DNA from: Flavihumibacter fluvii
GTDB taxonomy: Bacteria; Bacteroidota; Bacteroidia; Chitinophagales; Chitinophagaceae
Length of the DNA: 64,000 nt
Direction: 5' to 3'
Assembly: GCF_018595675.2 (NCBI RefSeq)
Contig: NZ_CP092333.1
Location: 2,442,001 to 2,506,000, forward strand
Of this stretch, positions 16,064 through 27,687 are shown in pieces. Each line of letters opens with the position of its first letter. Within the stretch, counting starts at the first letter, position 1. The position numbers were made by a program, and so were the translations under genes. The notes under the pieces were generated by a model, which made no database searches, was not told the origin of the DNA, and saw only the letters and a program-made list of their open reading frames with translations.

Positions 16064-18118
16064 ATGGTAAATTCCGAATTTTTTGAAAAGACGAGGGTTT
16101 ACTTGCTGTTGCTGATCATCCTGCTGGTTGCCTATTTTCCTGTTTCGAGCTTCCTGTTTGCCCTGAAGAATGATGCACTGACCGATAATTTTCCCCCTAA
16201 ATTTTTCTTTAGCGAGGCCCTTCACGCCGGCCAGTTTCCATGGTGGAATCCTTATATCAATTTTGGGCTCCCTGCCTATGCTGATATCGGCTTTGCTTTC
16301 TGGAACCCGATTACCTGGTGCTTTGGTTTCATCGGGTATAATTTCTACACCTTATCCATTGAATTGCTATTATATATCTGGCTGGGCACCATCTTCACCT
16401 ATGACCTGCTGAAGTATTTTGGCCACGATAAAATCACCTGCCTGTGCATCGCGGTCATGTTTGGCTGCAGCGGTTTCTTTGTTGGAAGCCTGCAATTCAT
16501 CAACTTTATTACCGGCGCCGCATTTATTCCTTTATGCCTGAAACTATACCTCAAATGGCAGGCTGGTTTCAATTTCAAAACAAGTGTCCAATGTGCGCTG
16601 GCCTTTTATTTCCTGATTGCCTGTGGCCATCCGGCCATGCCTATTGGCATGCTGTATTTCATCCTTTTGATTAACCTGTTGCGGGAACTGATCAATTACA
16701 GGAGCTGCACTTTTCGGTCCATAGGGCTTCTATTGGCAAGGAACGGCCTGCTGATGCTGCTTATAGCTGTAATCGTTTGGCCAATACTGTACAGCACTTT
16801 TGAAATCATTCCACTCATCACCCGCAGGGATATGGTTAACCAGGCGCATTTTGCGGGAACCGGTTTTACTGTTCCTTCCTACCTGTCTTTTATCCTTCCG
16901 TTCACCACTACCAGTACCGGTGAATTCTGGGGAAACAGCGGCCTGATGCGAAATGGGTACTTCTCGTTGCTGGGTATTGGATTGCTGGCATATGCATTAT
17001 GGAAGAGCAAGACGGAATCACAGAAAATATTTCTCTGGGTAGGGCTCATCTTCCTGGGATTTAGTGCAGGCGGCCCATTTAAGGAATTCCTGTATTCCCG
17101 GCTACCCCTGTTTCAATTTATCCGGACGAATGGCGAATACCGGGTTTTTTCCATCCTCTCATTTTTAATAGTGGCCTCGTTTCCGCTGAATAAATTGATC
17201 CTTCAAACAGATCATGCCGGATTCAGGGGCGTTATAAAAAAAATCCTTTTTATTTCATTGCCGTTGCTGGTTGCTGCCATCCTTTTCTTTTTCCGGTCTG
17301 GTTGGGAGATGCCCGCTACAACTGGTTCCCTTGACTTTAGCTCCAAAATAAAATGGCTGCTGGACAACATTCCCTTCGCCCTGAGAGTCACGATCAGTAT
17401 GGCAGTTATCGTTTTTTTAGGGAGCCTTGCACTTTTCCTGTACAGGAGGATGCCACTCCCCTTTCTGGTCCTGTCACTGGTAATAGTTGATATGGCCATC
17501 CAATGCTGGTTGAACCTGCCGTATTCCGGCATCCAGGCCAAATCTCCGGGGTCAATGCAGGCCCTGATCAGCAAGGTTCCAGCCGGAATTCCAATTCCAA
17601 CCCTGGCTCCCCTTTCGCTAAATACCAGGCCGGAAGTCAATAATATCATTGGGTGCTGGTCTTATTATTCAAAACAACCCGGGACTCCTGAATATTGTGA
17701 TTATCCCACTGTATTCTCCAGTACCCATCACTATTTTAATTCGGAATATTTTCTTCACCCGACGGACCGGCCTTATGTTTACCTTGAAAAATCGGGACAA
17801 CCCGTTAAGACCCTGGCATTCAGGAATTCAGCCATGGCTTATGGGACAGATAATACTGCGCCGGACCTGCTGGTTCTATTACAAAACGGGCATCCCAACT
17901 GGGCAGCATATGCAGACGGTAAAAAAATAAACATAGTTCCTTACCAGGAGGCATTTATGGCGGTGGAATTGCCTGCCGGTAAACACCGGGTGGAATTTGT
18001 TTTTTCACCCTTCAAATTAAGGCTGGTCCTGGAAGCCTGGGGCATACTGTTGTTAATACTGGCAATAGCTTACCGGTACAGCAATAAAATCAGATTTTCT
18101 TCCCTTTCATTGCCTTAG
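16064..18118 (+). CDS. YfhO-like polytopic membrane protein
   Basis: 684 residues with about a dozen membrane segments from residue 10 to 490, then a soluble region and one last membrane helix near the C-terminus. The N-terminal pattern ([26 protein letters not shown]) and the C-terminal soluble part ([32 protein letters not shown]) match YfhO-family proteins, which resemble GT-C glycosyltransferases and are linked to sugar modification of wall or surface polymers. Its final 29 bases overlap the convergent hscA gene. Substrate unknown. Confidence 0.75.
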   Translation: MVNSEFFEKTRVYLLLLIILLVAYFPVSSFLFALKNDALTDNFPPKFFFSEALHAGQFPWWNPYINFGLPAYADIGFAFWNPITWCFGFIGYNFYTLSIELLLYIWLGTIFTYDLLKYFGHDKITCLCIAVMFGCSGFFVGSLQFINFITGAAFIPLCLKLYLKWQAGFNFKTSVQCALAFYFLIACGHPAMPIGMLYFILLINLLRELINYRSCTFRSIGLLLARNGLLMLLIAVIVWPILYSTFEIIPLITRRDMVNQAHFAGTGFTVPSYLSFILPFTTTSTGEFWGNSGLMRNGYFSLLGIGLLAYALWKSKTESQKIFLWVGLIFLGFSAGGPFKEFLYSRLPLFQFIRTNGEYRVFSILSFLIVASFPLNKLILQTDHAGFRGVIKKILFISLPLLVAAILFFFRSGWEMPATTGSLDFSSKIKWLLDNIPFALRVTISMAVIVFLGSLALFLYRRMPLPFLVLSLVIVDMAIQCWLNLPYSGIQAKSPGSMQALISKVPAGIPIPTLAPLSLNTRPEVNNIIGCWSYYSKQPGTPEYCDYPTVFSSTHHYFNSEYFLHPTDRPYVYLEKSGQPVKTLAFRNSAMAYGTDNTAPDLLVLLQNGHPNWAAYADGKKINIVPYQEAFMAVELPAGKHRVEFVFSPFKLRLVLEAWGILLLILAIAYRYSNKIRFSSLSLP

Positions 18119-19946
18119 CAATAGCCAGGTCCATTACCCTTTCCGCATATGGCCTTGAAAGTTCATTCAGCGCTTCAATCCGGGCTTGGATTTCATCCTT
18201 GGTGCCGGTAGCAATGGATTGATTCAGTTGGTCAATGGCATTGGTTGTTGCAGCAATTTCTGCTTCCTCCAGGTATTCCCTGTTCTTATTTATGAAGGCT
18301 ACAGTGGTATCGATCATCTGACTGGCTTCGGTTTGTGCTTCAACCAGCGACCGGATGGCAATATCCTCCTTTGCATGGACAATTGATTCCATCAGCATGG
18401 ATTCCACTTCTTCATCCGTTAATCCATATTGCGGTTTAACTTCAATTGCCTGCTCAACTCCGCTTCTCAGTTCTTTTGCTTTAACAACCAGGATTCCGTC
18501 TGCATTGATTAAAAAGGTTAATTCAACCTTTGGTAAACCTGCCGGCATGGAAGGAATTCCGGTGAGGTTGAAAGCAGCCAGTTTCCGGTTATCTTTTACA
18601 AGATCCCTTTCGCCCTGGTAAACTGATATTTTTATTCCAGATTGCCCATCCTTCTGGGTTGTATATTGCCTCGCTATCCTGGTAGGGATCTTTGAATTCC
18701 TGGGGATTAAAACATCCATCAGTCCACCCATAGTTTCAATACCAAGTGAGAGCGGTGTAATATCCAGCAGCAGGAAATCTTTATTGTTACCGGCCAGGAT
18801 CTCGGCCTGAACTGCAGCACCGAGCGCAACCACCTCATCGGGATTCAAAGATGCATGCAGTGGTTTTCCAAAAAACCTGGCTACTTCTTTTTTCACCAGG
18901 TTAACCCGGGTGGAACCACCCACCATCACCACGTCATCAATGTCGGCTGTGGTTAAACCCGCATCTTTTAAGGCCCGTTCAGAGGCTTCCAGGGTTTTTT
19001 TCACCAGGGGGTCAATTAATTTTTCAAATTCTGATGTTGTAATCTGTAGCTGGTATTTGCCTACATGATCAATGAATACGTCTTTTTGCCCAAGGTGCCT
19101 TTTTGCCTCTTCCGCTTTGAGCCGTAATTGCTGGAGCAACATTTTGTCCTGCTCAACCTGTGTTGCATCAATGCCATGTTCCCTGATCCATTTCATGACA
19201 ATGGCATGGTCGAAATCATCACCACCGAGGTAAGTATCCCCATTTGTGGACATCACTTCAAAAATTCCATTGCTGATGCGCAAAATGGAAATATCAAATG
19301 TTCCGCCCCCCAGGTCATATACCGCAATTGTTTTTTCGTCTTCTTTGTGAATGCCTAACCCATAGGCTAAACTAGCAGCAGTTGGTTCATTTATGATCCG
19401 TAAAACATCCAGTCCGGCCAGTTTCCCGGCATCCCTGGTCGCCTGGCGCTGGGCATCATTAAAATATGCCGGAACGGTGATAACAGCTTTGGATACAGGA
19501 GTTTTCAAAATATGTTCAGCCCTTGTTTTGAGTTCTTTCAATATAAAGGCTGACAACTCAATGGGGGAATAGAATTTATCACCCACCTGCACTTTCACCA
19601 GGCTGTCGGAATTATCATCAATTACTTTATAGGTGAAAAAGGAAGCGTTTTTCCTGATATCATCATACGACTTCCCCATTAGTCTTTTAGCAGAAAAAAT
19701 GGTATTTGCCGGATCATTTACCAGGTAATTGCGGGCAGTTTCACCAACGCTGACTGCGCCATCTTCCCCAAAATGTATGATAGAAGGTACAAGGGATGAA
19801 CTATTGTGTTCTTTTAAAGCAACAGGTTTTTTGCTTTCAGGATGGATGATCGCCACCAGGCTATTGGTAGTGCCAAGGTCTATCCCCACGATCATCTCTT
19901 CCTGCTGCAAACTACCCGTAGCAATATTAATACCGATCTTTGCCAT
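18090..19946 (-). CDS. hscA: Hsp70 chaperone, HscA type (Fe-S cluster assembly)
   Basis: 618 residues. The ATPase domain has [46 protein letters not shown] and [12 protein letters not shown]; the substrate domain follows after [13 protein letters not shown]. The N-terminal lead [14 protein letters not shown] before the first motif and the moderate sequence distance from DnaK speak for HscA, which helps transfer clusters from the IscU scaffold. No hscB, iscU or fdx is nearby, so this rests on sequence character alone; a DnaK paralogue is the alternative. Confidence 0.8.
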   Translation of the reverse strand: MAKIGINIATGSLQQEEMIVGIDLGTTNSLVAIIHPESKKPVALKEHNSSSLVPSIIHFGEDGAVSVGETARNYLVNDPANTIFSAKRLMGKSYDDIRKNASFFTYKVIDDNSDSLVKVQVGDKFYSPIELSAFILKELKTRAEHILKTPVSKAVITVPAYFNDAQRQATRDAGKLAGLDVLRIINEPTAASLAYGLGIHKEDEKTIAVYDLGGGTFDISILRISNGIFEVMSTNGDTYLGGDDFDHAIVMKWIREHGIDATQVEQDKMLLQQLRLKAEEAKRHLGQKDVFIDHVGKYQLQITTSEFEKLIDPLVKKTLEASERALKDAGLTTADIDDVVMVGGSTRVNLVKKEVARFFGKPLHASLNPDEVVALGAAVQAEILAGNNKDFLLLDITPLSLGIETMGGLMDVLIPRNSKIPTRIARQYTTQKDGQSGIKISVYQGERDLVKDNRKLAAFNLTGIPSMPAGLPKVELTFLINADGILVVKAKELRSGVEQAIEVKPQYGLTDEEVESMLMESIVHAKEDIAIRSLVEAQTEASQMIDTTVAFINKNREYLEEAEIAATTNAIDQLNQSIATGTKDEIQARIEALNELSRPYAERVMDLAIAKAMKGKKI

Positions 19947-19971
19947 AATGAAAATACTGTTTTATACCTGG

Positions 19972-19979
19972 CAAAGATA
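19972..19979 (-). promoter_or_regulatory. Candidate hscA promoter (-7 element)
   Basis: TATCTTTG on the minus strand, 25 bases before the hscA start, between hscA and the end of porU2. No -33 element is clear. Confidence 0.4.
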
Positions 19980-19983
19980 GCCC

Positions 19984-22900
19984 TTACCGCATGAGATACA
20001 TCTTTCCATATCCATGGTTAAAAAATTTATCAGTATTATCGTTGTCTGACTTGAATTTTTCCATTTTCTTGCCGTTTAGTGAGGTGATCACCCGGTAGAG
20101 GTATACACCGTTACCCAAACGCTGGCCAAACTGATCAGTCCCATCCCATTTATATTCAGTAATATTCCTGCCGATCCTTAATGGTCCCAGTTCATCACCT
20201 GTGATCTCCCGGACAATCTTTCCGGTTACCGTAAGGATCTGAATTTTGAAATTTGTGGGCACCTGGCTTCCGGTTATCGTGAATACAAAGGCAGTGGAAG
20301 TAGTAAATGGATTTGGATAATTCAGCAAATTAGAGATCATCGGTTTATTGATGACCAGGAAATTGATATTGTAATCAATTTTACCAGCTGCATTATCGCT
20401 GGCGTCCTTTCCGGTAACCGTGAGTTCATAGTTATCGATGCCGTCTTCGCGGTAGGTCTTCAGGAAAGATGGTGTGAAATCGATGGTTGCCGTATTATCT
20501 GCAGTACTGGTAGCGGGCGTAAACCTTACTGTATCATTATCATACCGGTAAGACCTGATGCTGCCATCGGGGAATTTCACCTTTACCTTCATTAATGACG
20601 TGTCTTTTAATAATAAGAATTTAGACTCATCTTTCAGCTTAATCTGGATCATTGGCCTGGCAGAAACAATATCACCACTTAAAATATGCGTGCCATCAAA
20701 GGTGACATCGAGCAATGGGTTCAGTTTATCATAACGAACATACAAACTCCGGTAAAGGAAATTATTGAAATGATATTGTTCAGGCTGGTCGTTATTGGGG
20801 TTGAATTCAACGAATACCATATTGCTGCCCGGAAATTTCTGCGTATCGATCGGATACCTGAATATGACGGTATCCCCGCTGATCAATGGTTTCAGCAAGC
20901 CGCTTGGCAGCACATGCGGAACATTGTTCCTGTCCGTCAATACTACCTTAACACTGATACTGTCAAATGAAAATTTACTTACATTCTTAAATGCTATACC
21001 AAAGTTGACGACCTCCCCGAATTCTACTGTATCGCGCGATGTAAAGAACAGGTTTGGCGCCAGGGCACCTTCAGGCACAGGGTCATATATGAGTTTCCAG
21101 TAATCGAGCTGAAACGGTGTAAAGTGCACGGAATCGGCATTACGCATTTCCAGTGAAAGCTTTGGGTATTGGCTGGCATCAATAGAAGAAATGTCCACAT
21201 CCTGCTCGGTTAAGGCCAATTCCCGGATAAAGCTTTTGTTATTGTTAATGTCGGTTCCGAAGAGAGAAACTGATACATGATCGGTCGGTGTATTATCCAG
21301 TTGCCGGCCTTTCCAATGCAGCTCTTTCCAGGCTTTTGCCGGTCCGAATTGCGGAGAATTAATGAACCCTACCGACTGGGGTGAAACACATTCAACCGCC
21401 GTTGAAATACGGTCATAGATGCCATCAGAAATTTTCTGTTGCGGCGCAAACAGGTTATCCCCTTTCTTATATACTAAACTCCAGCATTTGGGTGCTGTCA
21501 ATTGGTCAATATCGCTAAGTCCAACCTGCAACAGTTTATGGTAAAGGGAATTTTTTGAGCCATATAATGCCGTATCACCCTGCCAGGTTGTGGAAAATGA
21601 ATTTGGAACATTATAATCAATAGACCGTACGATGACAAAATAACCTTTTGGAATAGAATCCATGAAGTCCATGATCTTCTTCCTGCCGGCTGCAGTCATA
21701 TATGAAAACTCAAAATTCCAGTGGGTGGATGCTTTACAATTTGCACTTCCGCTTCCATACCTGAACAGGTTTTTATTGAATTCATCCACATTTTTCCAGG
21801 GTTCGAAGGTCAGGGGATCGATGATATTAAACAGCAATGAACGGCCTACGCAGGCACTTCGAATATTTTCGTTATCATTTATGAAAACAGCGAAGTCACC
21901 GTCCTGTGTGCCAGATGTGGGATACATGGCTTGTTTAATGGTAACATTATTTATTTTATCATTAAAGGTCCAGGTCCTGTTATCTTTCAGGGCAAGGCCT
22001 TTTGCTTCAGAATTCAGGTGCTGGAAATAATGGGACTGGTTAAATCCATCTGAAGATTTACTCCTGAATTGGAATGAGGCCCCACTCCACAGGTAATTTT
22101 CGCCCTGTGGCGGTACAAGGGCGGTGCGCCAGTAATACACCACACTATCAAGGAAAACGGTTTGGGGGTCAAATTCCAGGATTCCGCCAGTTGAGCTAAG
22201 TGTAAGCTCTTTCTTTAGGGATGAATTAAAGAGTGTGGTGGTATCCAGTTCGAGTTTATACTGGTTAAGCGTGCTAAATGGATTAGCCGTTGAAGCAAAG
22301 AGCTTTTGTGCAGGATCTGTTACGATCGCATAGTTATAAGGGTAAACCGGTGTTATCCCGTCTTCATAAATAAAGAAGGTTTTAGTAAATGAGTTATTCA
22401 TTTCATCTACTTCACTAATGAGCCCATTACCATCAATAGTTACACTTATCTTATTGGCGCCTTTATCTGTTAATGCGTTGATGGGAACTTCCAGTTCAAC
22501 TGAATCAGCATAAAACACAGCCGGCCGCTTCTCATTAAACAGGGTCTCGATTTTTCCATTCGGCAATATCCTGTTAATGGTGAGCAGGACCGAATCATTT
22601 GTGGCCATACCCAGGTTATAATATTTTACTTTCACCTTGAAGATGCGGTCCGCAACTGAAACAAGGGAAGGCGAAATATTGATCAGTGATTCTTCAATAT
22701 CGTAATCAGGGTTTTTCGCTGGATTTACGACCAAAGCAGGGTCACCGTGCAGGTTGATCTGTTCGGCATGGCTTCTCGCGAGGAAATCCAAAGGACCATA
22801 AGCCTGAAGCATATCAGCCAGTGCATCAATATTTAATTTTCCCAAAGTTGCCCCATAATCTGAATTCCCCATCCTGTTATAAAATGCTTCCAGGTAGGAA

Positions 22901-25116
22901 GCCAGGTACTGCATTACACCATAATGTGAACTGGCCAGAAATGCAATACTTCCTCGCTGGTCGGCCAGCGTGAATTTTTCCGAAAGCGTTGACAGATCCG
23001 CAAATCGGGTGAGGCTATACCTGAAAAGGTCACCCGCATAGCAACCCATAACGGAAAAAACCGGGTATTTGCCCTGGTTGGTGTATTCATTGGGGTCTTC
23101 AATATTAAATTCGAGTGTACTTGCAGAAGAGTGCCCGAAATACGTGAGCATTTTCAATCCATTGTTAATTCCGGCGGCAAGTTTTTGGGTGCCGGTCTGG
23201 TCTTGCTGGTTACCCACAGATTTACATAAAACAGTAACATTACTGCCTGATAAGGTATCCTCAATGAGGGTTTTATATTCTGTGATATAATTACACAACT
23301 GGCTGGCCAATAACGCGTCTGTTGCACCTGTGATATGGATCATATCCTTCATCCACAATTTTCCTTCAACGGTATTTGGAGATGTCTGCTGAGCCGACTC
23401 ATACTGTTTTACTTTATCAAGATACCGTTCAATCTCAATTGCATTGATCACCGATAACCTGCCAATAGGAATGGTGGCAACGGCACTGGATGATGATGAT
23501 GAAACCAGCATATTATCTGATCCGGGATAGCCATAGGTCGGCACAAGATTAAGTTCCTCCAGCCTTGCCTGTTCCGAAAAAGTAGAGAGAGCCGCATTAC
23601 TCAGGAATTTATAATCCAGGTAATGAACGCCTTTTCCAATAAGGAATACCTGGCTGACAGGTGTGCTAAATGTAGACCTTGCAAATCTCAGGAAATTCTT
23701 CACTGACAAAGGATGCCCTTTGATGCCAAATGCGAACTGATCGGCCAGTTCATTGATATCATAGATTCTGCTGGTATAGGCGCCACCTGCAACGCTGCTG
23801 CGGTAGCTTCGGTAAGCTTCAACCGGATTGGCACCGCCGGTTCCATTATACAACTTCGGATTTGAAATGATCAGGTAGTTTCCCTGTAAAGCGGTATTGG
23901 AGAAATTGGTAAACGTTTTCGGTGTCAGGCTGGTAACAGGAACCGCCATACCAGGCTTCTGGCTTACAAGTACCATTTTACGTGTCGAAGACGCGCCTCT
24001 CAGGGCAAACCTCACCAGGCCAGCCTTTGCTGTATTTCCGATATACCTTTCCTGGGTTTCCGTATCATACAAGACCGGTGATGTACCTGCAGTGTTGAAA
24101 TTTTTTATTTCAAGGTAGTAGCCTGCGGGGTTGGATGGAAGGTCAAAATAAAACTGGCTGGTATTATTGAAATCAAATTCACAGGGGAAACTCAATTCAT
24201 AAAAGGATAATACAAACTGGTCAGTATAATTTTCGGTGGGTGTTGGTGGTGGTTGCACGTTTAAAAAATCCACGGTTGCTTTTCCGGAAGAAAGCAGGCT
24301 TACCGGGAATTTAACAGACATAACGAGATCAGAAAAATAATTCATGGCAGTATCTGCCATAACATTGCTATTGAGTGATACCCTAACCCTTCTGGTCCTA
24401 ACCGTTTTACCAAAAGCGCCAAAGCTTAATGTTGCATCAGGTCCTCCTGCATATGCTTTAAGTTCATTCAGCACTTCGCTCCTGGTAGAACGTTGCGCGA
24501 TATTCGTACTGCTCCAGAATTCACCCCGGTCATAGGAAGACGAATAAACGTACTGTTCGAGGTCGGCTGCATATCCCGGGTTCTGCAATTGCCTGAAGTA
24601 TTTGCCTGCTTTATGTATAAAATAAGGTTCTGCTGGCAAGGAATTGCCTGCAATATCATTGTCAATAGTGGTATATCGTTTATTGGGAAGTGCAGGTTCA
24701 ACAGTCAGGAAATAAACGGCTGTATCTGAGTGCAGGTTATACTTTGTAACATGTTGTTCCTTAGCCAAGCGATACAGAGGCCGGTCTGGCTCCCCGTCAT
24801 TTGCCTTACCAAGAAATTCTATAAAACCTCCGGCCGGAAGTACTCCTGATGCCACAGAAGTGTATAATGGAACTTCCTGACCATTACGGTAGAGCCTGAA
24901 CTGCTCCACGGGGGTAGAACCCAATCCAGCCTGGTCTAATGTGGATTTTGGAATCTGGTACAGGCTATCCTTCCCAACCTTGAATTTGTAGTAGGTGTAA
25001 TTATAGTTGATCCATTCATTATTGAATTGCTGCGCGGTGACTGATACACCAGCACTGAGCAGGCACAATAATGAAATAAATAGTTTCCAGAATTTCATGC
25101 TACGGTAATTTCGCAT
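19984..25116 (-). CDS. porU2: PorU2-like C25-family cysteine peptidase (putative type IX secretion sortase)
   Basis: 1710 residues, 1704 if the second Met (25098) is used, which then begins directly with a signal peptide (MKFWKLFISLLCLLSAGVSVTA). The central domain has the gingipain (C25) catalytic residues His662 in LTYFGHSSA and Cys692 in VMGCYAGD. After it come CARDB-like beta domains and a C-terminal FlgD-like Ig domain (LLNYPNPFTTSTAFVF). This large form matches proteins named PorU2 in Bacteroidota, thought to act like PorU, which cuts the C-terminal signal of type IX cargo and links it to lipid A. It follows a PorV/PorQ-family gene by 3 bases. The sortase role is inferred. Confidence 0.82.
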   Translation of the reverse strand: MRNYRSMKFWKLFISLLCLLSAGVSVTAQQFNNEWINYNYTYYKFKVGKDSLYQIPKSTLDQAGLGSTPVEQFRLYRNGQEVPLYTSVASGVLPAGGFIEFLGKANDGEPDRPLYRLAKEQHVTKYNLHSDTAVYFLTVEPALPNKRYTTIDNDIAGNSLPAEPYFIHKAGKYFRQLQNPGYAADLEQYVYSSSYDRGEFWSSTNIAQRSTRSEVLNELKAYAGGPDATLSFGAFGKTVRTRRVRVSLNSNVMADTAMNYFSDLVMSVKFPVSLLSSGKATVDFLNVQPPPTPTENYTDQFVLSFYELSFPCEFDFNNTSQFYFDLPSNPAGYYLEIKNFNTAGTSPVLYDTETQERYIGNTAKAGLVRFALRGASSTRKMVLVSQKPGMAVPVTSLTPKTFTNFSNTALQGNYLIISNPKLYNGTGGANPVEAYRSYRSSVAGGAYTSRIYDINELADQFAFGIKGHPLSVKNFLRFARSTFSTPVSQVFLIGKGVHYLDYKFLSNAALSTFSEQARLEELNLVPTYGYPGSDNMLVSSSSSSAVATIPIGRLSVINAIEIERYLDKVKQYESAQQTSPNTVEGKLWMKDMIHITGATDALLASQLCNYITEYKTLIEDTLSGSNVTVLCKSVGNQQDQTGTQKLAAGINNGLKMLTYFGHSSASTLEFNIEDPNEYTNQGKYPVFSVMGCYAGDLFRYSLTRFADLSTLSEKFTLADQRGSIAFLASSHYGVMQYLASYLEAFYNRMGNSDYGATLGKLNIDALADMLQAYGPLDFLARSHAEQINLHGDPALVVNPAKNPDYDIEESLINISPSLVSVADRIFKVKVKYYNLGMATNDSVLLTINRILPNGKIETLFNEKRPAVFYADSVELEVPINALTDKGANKISVTIDGNGLISEVDEMNNSFTKTFFIYEDGITPVYPYNYAIVTDPAQKLFASTANPFSTLNQYKLELDTTTLFNSSLKKELTLSSTGGILEFDPQTVFLDSVVYYWRTALVPPQGENYLWSGASFQFRSKSSDGFNQSHYFQHLNSEAKGLALKDNRTWTFNDKINNVTIKQAMYPTSGTQDGDFAVFINDNENIRSACVGRSLLFNIIDPLTFEPWKNVDEFNKNLFRYGSGSANCKASTHWNFEFSYMTAAGRKKIMDFMDSIPKGYFVIVRSIDYNVPNSFSTTWQGDTALYGSKNSLYHKLLQVGLSDIDQLTAPKCWSLVYKKGDNLFAPQQKISDGIYDRISTAVECVSPQSVGFINSPQFGPAKAWKELHWKGRQLDNTPTDHVSVSLFGTDINNNKSFIRELALTEQDVDISSIDASQYPKLSLEMRNADSVHFTPFQLDYWKLIYDPVPEGALAPNLFFTSRDTVEFGEVVNFGIAFKNVSKFSFDSISVKVVLTDRNNVPHVLPSGLLKPLISGDTVIFRYPIDTQKFPGSNMVFVEFNPNNDQPEQYHFNNFLYRSLYVRYDKLNPLLDVTFDGTHILSGDIVSARPMIQIKLKDESKFLLLKDTSLMKVKVKFPDGSIRSYRYDNDTVRFTPATSTADNTATIDFTPSFLKTYREDGIDNYELTVTGKDASDNAAGKIDYNINFLVINKPMISNLLNYPNPFTTSTAFVFTITGSQVPTNFKIQILTVTGKIVREITGDELGPLRIGRNITEYKWDGTDQFGQRLGNGVYLYRVITSLNGKKMEKFKSDNDNTDKFFNHGYGKMYLMR

Positions 25117-25119
25117 ACA

Positions 25120-26241
25120 TTACAATGCTTGCTTTTTTTTATTTTTTTTCACCAGGTCTAATTTCAAGGAAAACACATGGGTGTACAATGGATTAGACTG
25201 GTTAGCCAGGTTGGTAAAGGCATAGTCAATGGTCACATTCTGCAGTTTGAAACCTGCACCAATTGCCGGCTGGTAGATCCATATCTTGCGGGTATACGTG
25301 CTATCTTCGTCTTCAAGGGCTTTCTGGAAATTATTGATACCCGCACGAACAAAAAATACATTTTTCACAGAGGCTTCCAGCCCGATTTTTGGATCAATAC
25401 TTACGGCACTCGAACTTATAACGGTATTTCTCCGGCCATCAAAAGTGAAATCAAGATTCGCTTCCGCCAGCAGGTTCACCGCCTTGCTGATCCGGAAATT
25501 ATAGGCACCCCCTGCGATCAGTTTTGGCGCGGTTAATTCTGTTGATTTTACGGGTATGTCGTTTTGGGTGACATAAAACACTTCCCGCATCTTGTCATTG
25601 ATACTGTATGACCAGGCGTTGAATGTGGTGGTTACGTCGCGGGCTACCAGTCCGAGTCGGAGTCGTTTGTTGATGTATTGAACGCCGGCATCAAATCCAA
25701 ATCCCCATGCCGTTGCAAAATCACCTGCTTTGCGGTGAATTACTTTTGCATTAAATCCAAGGCTCAGCTGTTTACCTTCTCCCTTCATTTTTAATTGCTG
25801 GGCATAGGAAAAGAGGAAGCCATAATCTGCAGAGGAAAAGGTAGTAATATTATCGAAGTTGATGCTCCCGTCTGGTTCAACCAGGAATACCGTGTTTGGA
25901 ATATCATCTACTGCAAAACGAAGAATTGATAATCCGATGGTTCTTTTTCCATCGTTGAGGGGGATCGCCACATTGGCATAATCATATTTGCCTATGCCAG
26001 CAAAATACTCGGCATGCATAATGTTTACCTGGGCCTGGTCCTTCACTTTTACCAGTCCGGCCGGGTTCCAATAACCTGCTGTTCCATCTGCCACTGAAGC
26101 CACCTGGGCTGATCCCATCGAAAGTCCACGCGCACCAGCCCCTATATTCAGGAATTCATTGGAATATTTGCGGAATTGCGCCATTCCGGGGGAAGGCAAA
26201 ATGAAAAATAACACAACACACCACTTCAACATTCTATTCAT
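25120..26241 (-). CDS. PorV/PorQ-family outer-membrane protein
   Basis: 373 residues with a signal peptide (MNRMLKWCVVLFFILPSPGMAQ) and then the family start FLNIGAGARGLSMGSAQVA and GTAGYWNPAGLV, followed by alternating beta strands of a FadL-like barrel. PorV shuttles type IX cargo to the attachment complex and PorU binds it, so its place directly upstream of a PorU2-like gene suggests that the two work as a pair at the outer membrane. It may be the dedicated partner rather than the general PorV. Confidence 0.85.
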   Translation of the reverse strand: MNRMLKWCVVLFFILPSPGMAQFRKYSNEFLNIGAGARGLSMGSAQVASVADGTAGYWNPAGLVKVKDQAQVNIMHAEYFAGIGKYDYANVAIPLNDGKRTIGLSILRFAVDDIPNTVFLVEPDGSINFDNITTFSSADYGFLFSYAQQLKMKGEGKQLSLGFNAKVIHRKAGDFATAWGFGFDAGVQYINKRLRLGLVARDVTTTFNAWSYSINDKMREVFYVTQNDIPVKSTELTAPKLIAGGAYNFRISKAVNLLAEANLDFTFDGRRNTVISSSAVSIDPKIGLEASVKNVFFVRAGINNFQKALEDEDSTYTRKIWIYQPAIGAGFKLQNVTIDYAFTNLANQSNPLYTHVFSLKLDLVKKNKKKQAL

Positions 26242-26334
26242 TTAGTCGACTTTCAGGATAAGCAAATTAATGGTAATGAACACTAACGCCGGTCACGGCC
26301 CGATATTGCCCGCAAAGGGTGCGCATTTATGCCT

Positions 26335-26342
26335 TAGTTTTG
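26335..26342 (+). promoter_or_regulatory. Candidate tyrS promoter (-7 element) overlapping a palindrome
   Basis: TAGTTTTG fits TAnnTTTG and predicts a leader of about 15 bases. A 17-base palindrome TGCTGCAA-A-TTGCAGCA (26341-26357) starts on its last two bases and covers the expected transcript start. Confidence 0.45.
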
Positions 26343-26363
26343 CTGCAAATTGCAGCATTTTTT

Positions 26364-27647
26364 ATGAATTTAATCGAAGAATTACGTTGGAGAGGCATGT
26401 TGCAGGATATCATGCCGGGAACAGAGGAACAGTTGAACAAGGAAATGACTTCAGCCTATATTGGCTTTGATCCTACCGCAGACAGCTTGCATATTGGCAG
26501 CCTGGTCCCCATTTTATTACTGGTCCATCTCCAGAAAGCCGGTCACAAACCTTTCGCACTGGTTGGTGGAGCCACCGGGATGGTAGGCGATCCCTCCTTT
26601 AAATCTGAAGAACGAAAAATGCTTGATGAAGCAACCCTGCAGCATAATTTAGCGGGAATCAGCGCCCAATTAAGCCGTTTCCTGAATTTTGATCCCACAC
26701 TGCCCAATGCTGCCGAGATGGTCAATAATTACGATTGGTTCAAAAATATCAGCTTCCTGGATTTTATCCGGGATACCGGGAAACATATTACGGTAAATTA
26801 TATGATGTCGAAAGACAGTGTAAGAAAGCGGATTGAAGGCGACAGCGGCATCAGTTTTACCGAATTCACTTACCAGCTCATCCAGGGATATGATTTTTAC
26901 TGGTTGTACACCCATAAAAACTGCAAACTGCAGATGGGCGGCAGCGACCAATGGGGCAATATTACCACCGGTACCGAAATGATCCGGCGAATGGCGGGTG
27001 GTGAAGCTTATGCCTTTACCTGTCCATTACTCACCAAATCGGATGGCGGGAAATTCGGCAAAACCGAAAAAGGCAATGTGTGGCTGGATCCTGCAAAGAC
27101 CTCACCCTACCAGTTCTACCAGTTTTGGCTGAACGCTTCCGATGAGGATGCCATCAAATGGATCAGGATCTTCACTTTTTTACCAAAGCAGGAAATTGAA
27201 GAATTGGTCAATGTACACCAGGCTGCCCCCCATACCCGCGCCCTGCAAAAGAAACTGGCCGAAGAAATCACCAGCCTGGTGCATGGCCGCGAGGAATATG
27301 AGTTTGCGGTAAAAGCTTCAGAAATTCTTTTCGGGAATGCCACTACGGAATTATTGCAGAGCCTGAGCGAAACGCAGCTGTTGCAAGCCCTGGATGGTGT
27401 GCCAACTCACGATTATGCCCGTAAACTGGTAGATGAAGGCGCAGATATTGTGAGCTTCCTGGCAGAGACGGCTATATTTCCTAGTAAAGGTGAGGCCCGC
27501 AAAATGGTATTGAGCGGCGGTATCAGCATCAATAAAAATAAAATTGAAGGCATCGATGCCAAACTTGGCGCAGGTCTTTTACTAAAGGACCGCTACCTGC
27601 TGGTGCAAAAAGGGAAAAAACAATATTTCCTGGTCAGGATGGTTTGA
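26364..27647 (+). CDS. tyrS: Tyrosine--tRNA ligase
   Basis: 427 residues from the ATG at 26364 ([19 protein letters not shown]); the frame is open 45 bases further but that part covers the promoter. Class I signature as LHIGSL, tyrosine-specific [16 protein letters not shown], and the KMSKS-type loop as [10 protein letters not shown]-terminal S4-like RNA-binding domain ([22 protein letters not shown]). Length typical of TyrS. Charges tRNA-Tyr in the cytoplasm. Confidence 0.97.
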   Translation: MNLIEELRWRGMLQDIMPGTEEQLNKEMTSAYIGFDPTADSLHIGSLVPILLLVHLQKAGHKPFALVGGATGMVGDPSFKSEERKMLDEATLQHNLAGISAQLSRFLNFDPTLPNAAEMVNNYDWFKNISFLDFIRDTGKHITVNYMMSKDSVRKRIEGDSGISFTEFTYQLIQGYDFYWLYTHKNCKLQMGGSDQWGNITTGTEMIRRMAGGEAYAFTCPLLTKSDGGKFGKTEKGNVWLDPAKTSPYQFYQFWLNASDEDAIKWIRIFTFLPKQEIEELVNVHQAAPHTRALQKKLAEEITSLVHGREEYEFAVKASEILFGNATTELLQSLSETQLLQALDGVPTHDYARKLVDEGADIVSFLAETAIFPSKGEARKMVLSGGISINKNKIEGIDAKLGAGLLLKDRYLLVQKGKKQYFLVRMV

Positions 27648-27687
27648 TCAGCAAATGGTTAGTACTTTGGGGCTACAACCAACTTGT

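Noticed and set aside
20686-24729. Several open frames of 60-120 codons opposite the porU2-like gene
   Set aside because: They are scattered, lack promoters and domains, and lie within one long intact gene.
26341-26363. Intrinsic terminator directly before tyrS
   Set aside because: No gene ends upstream on the plus strand and a promoter element overlaps the stem, so a terminator makes little sense here.
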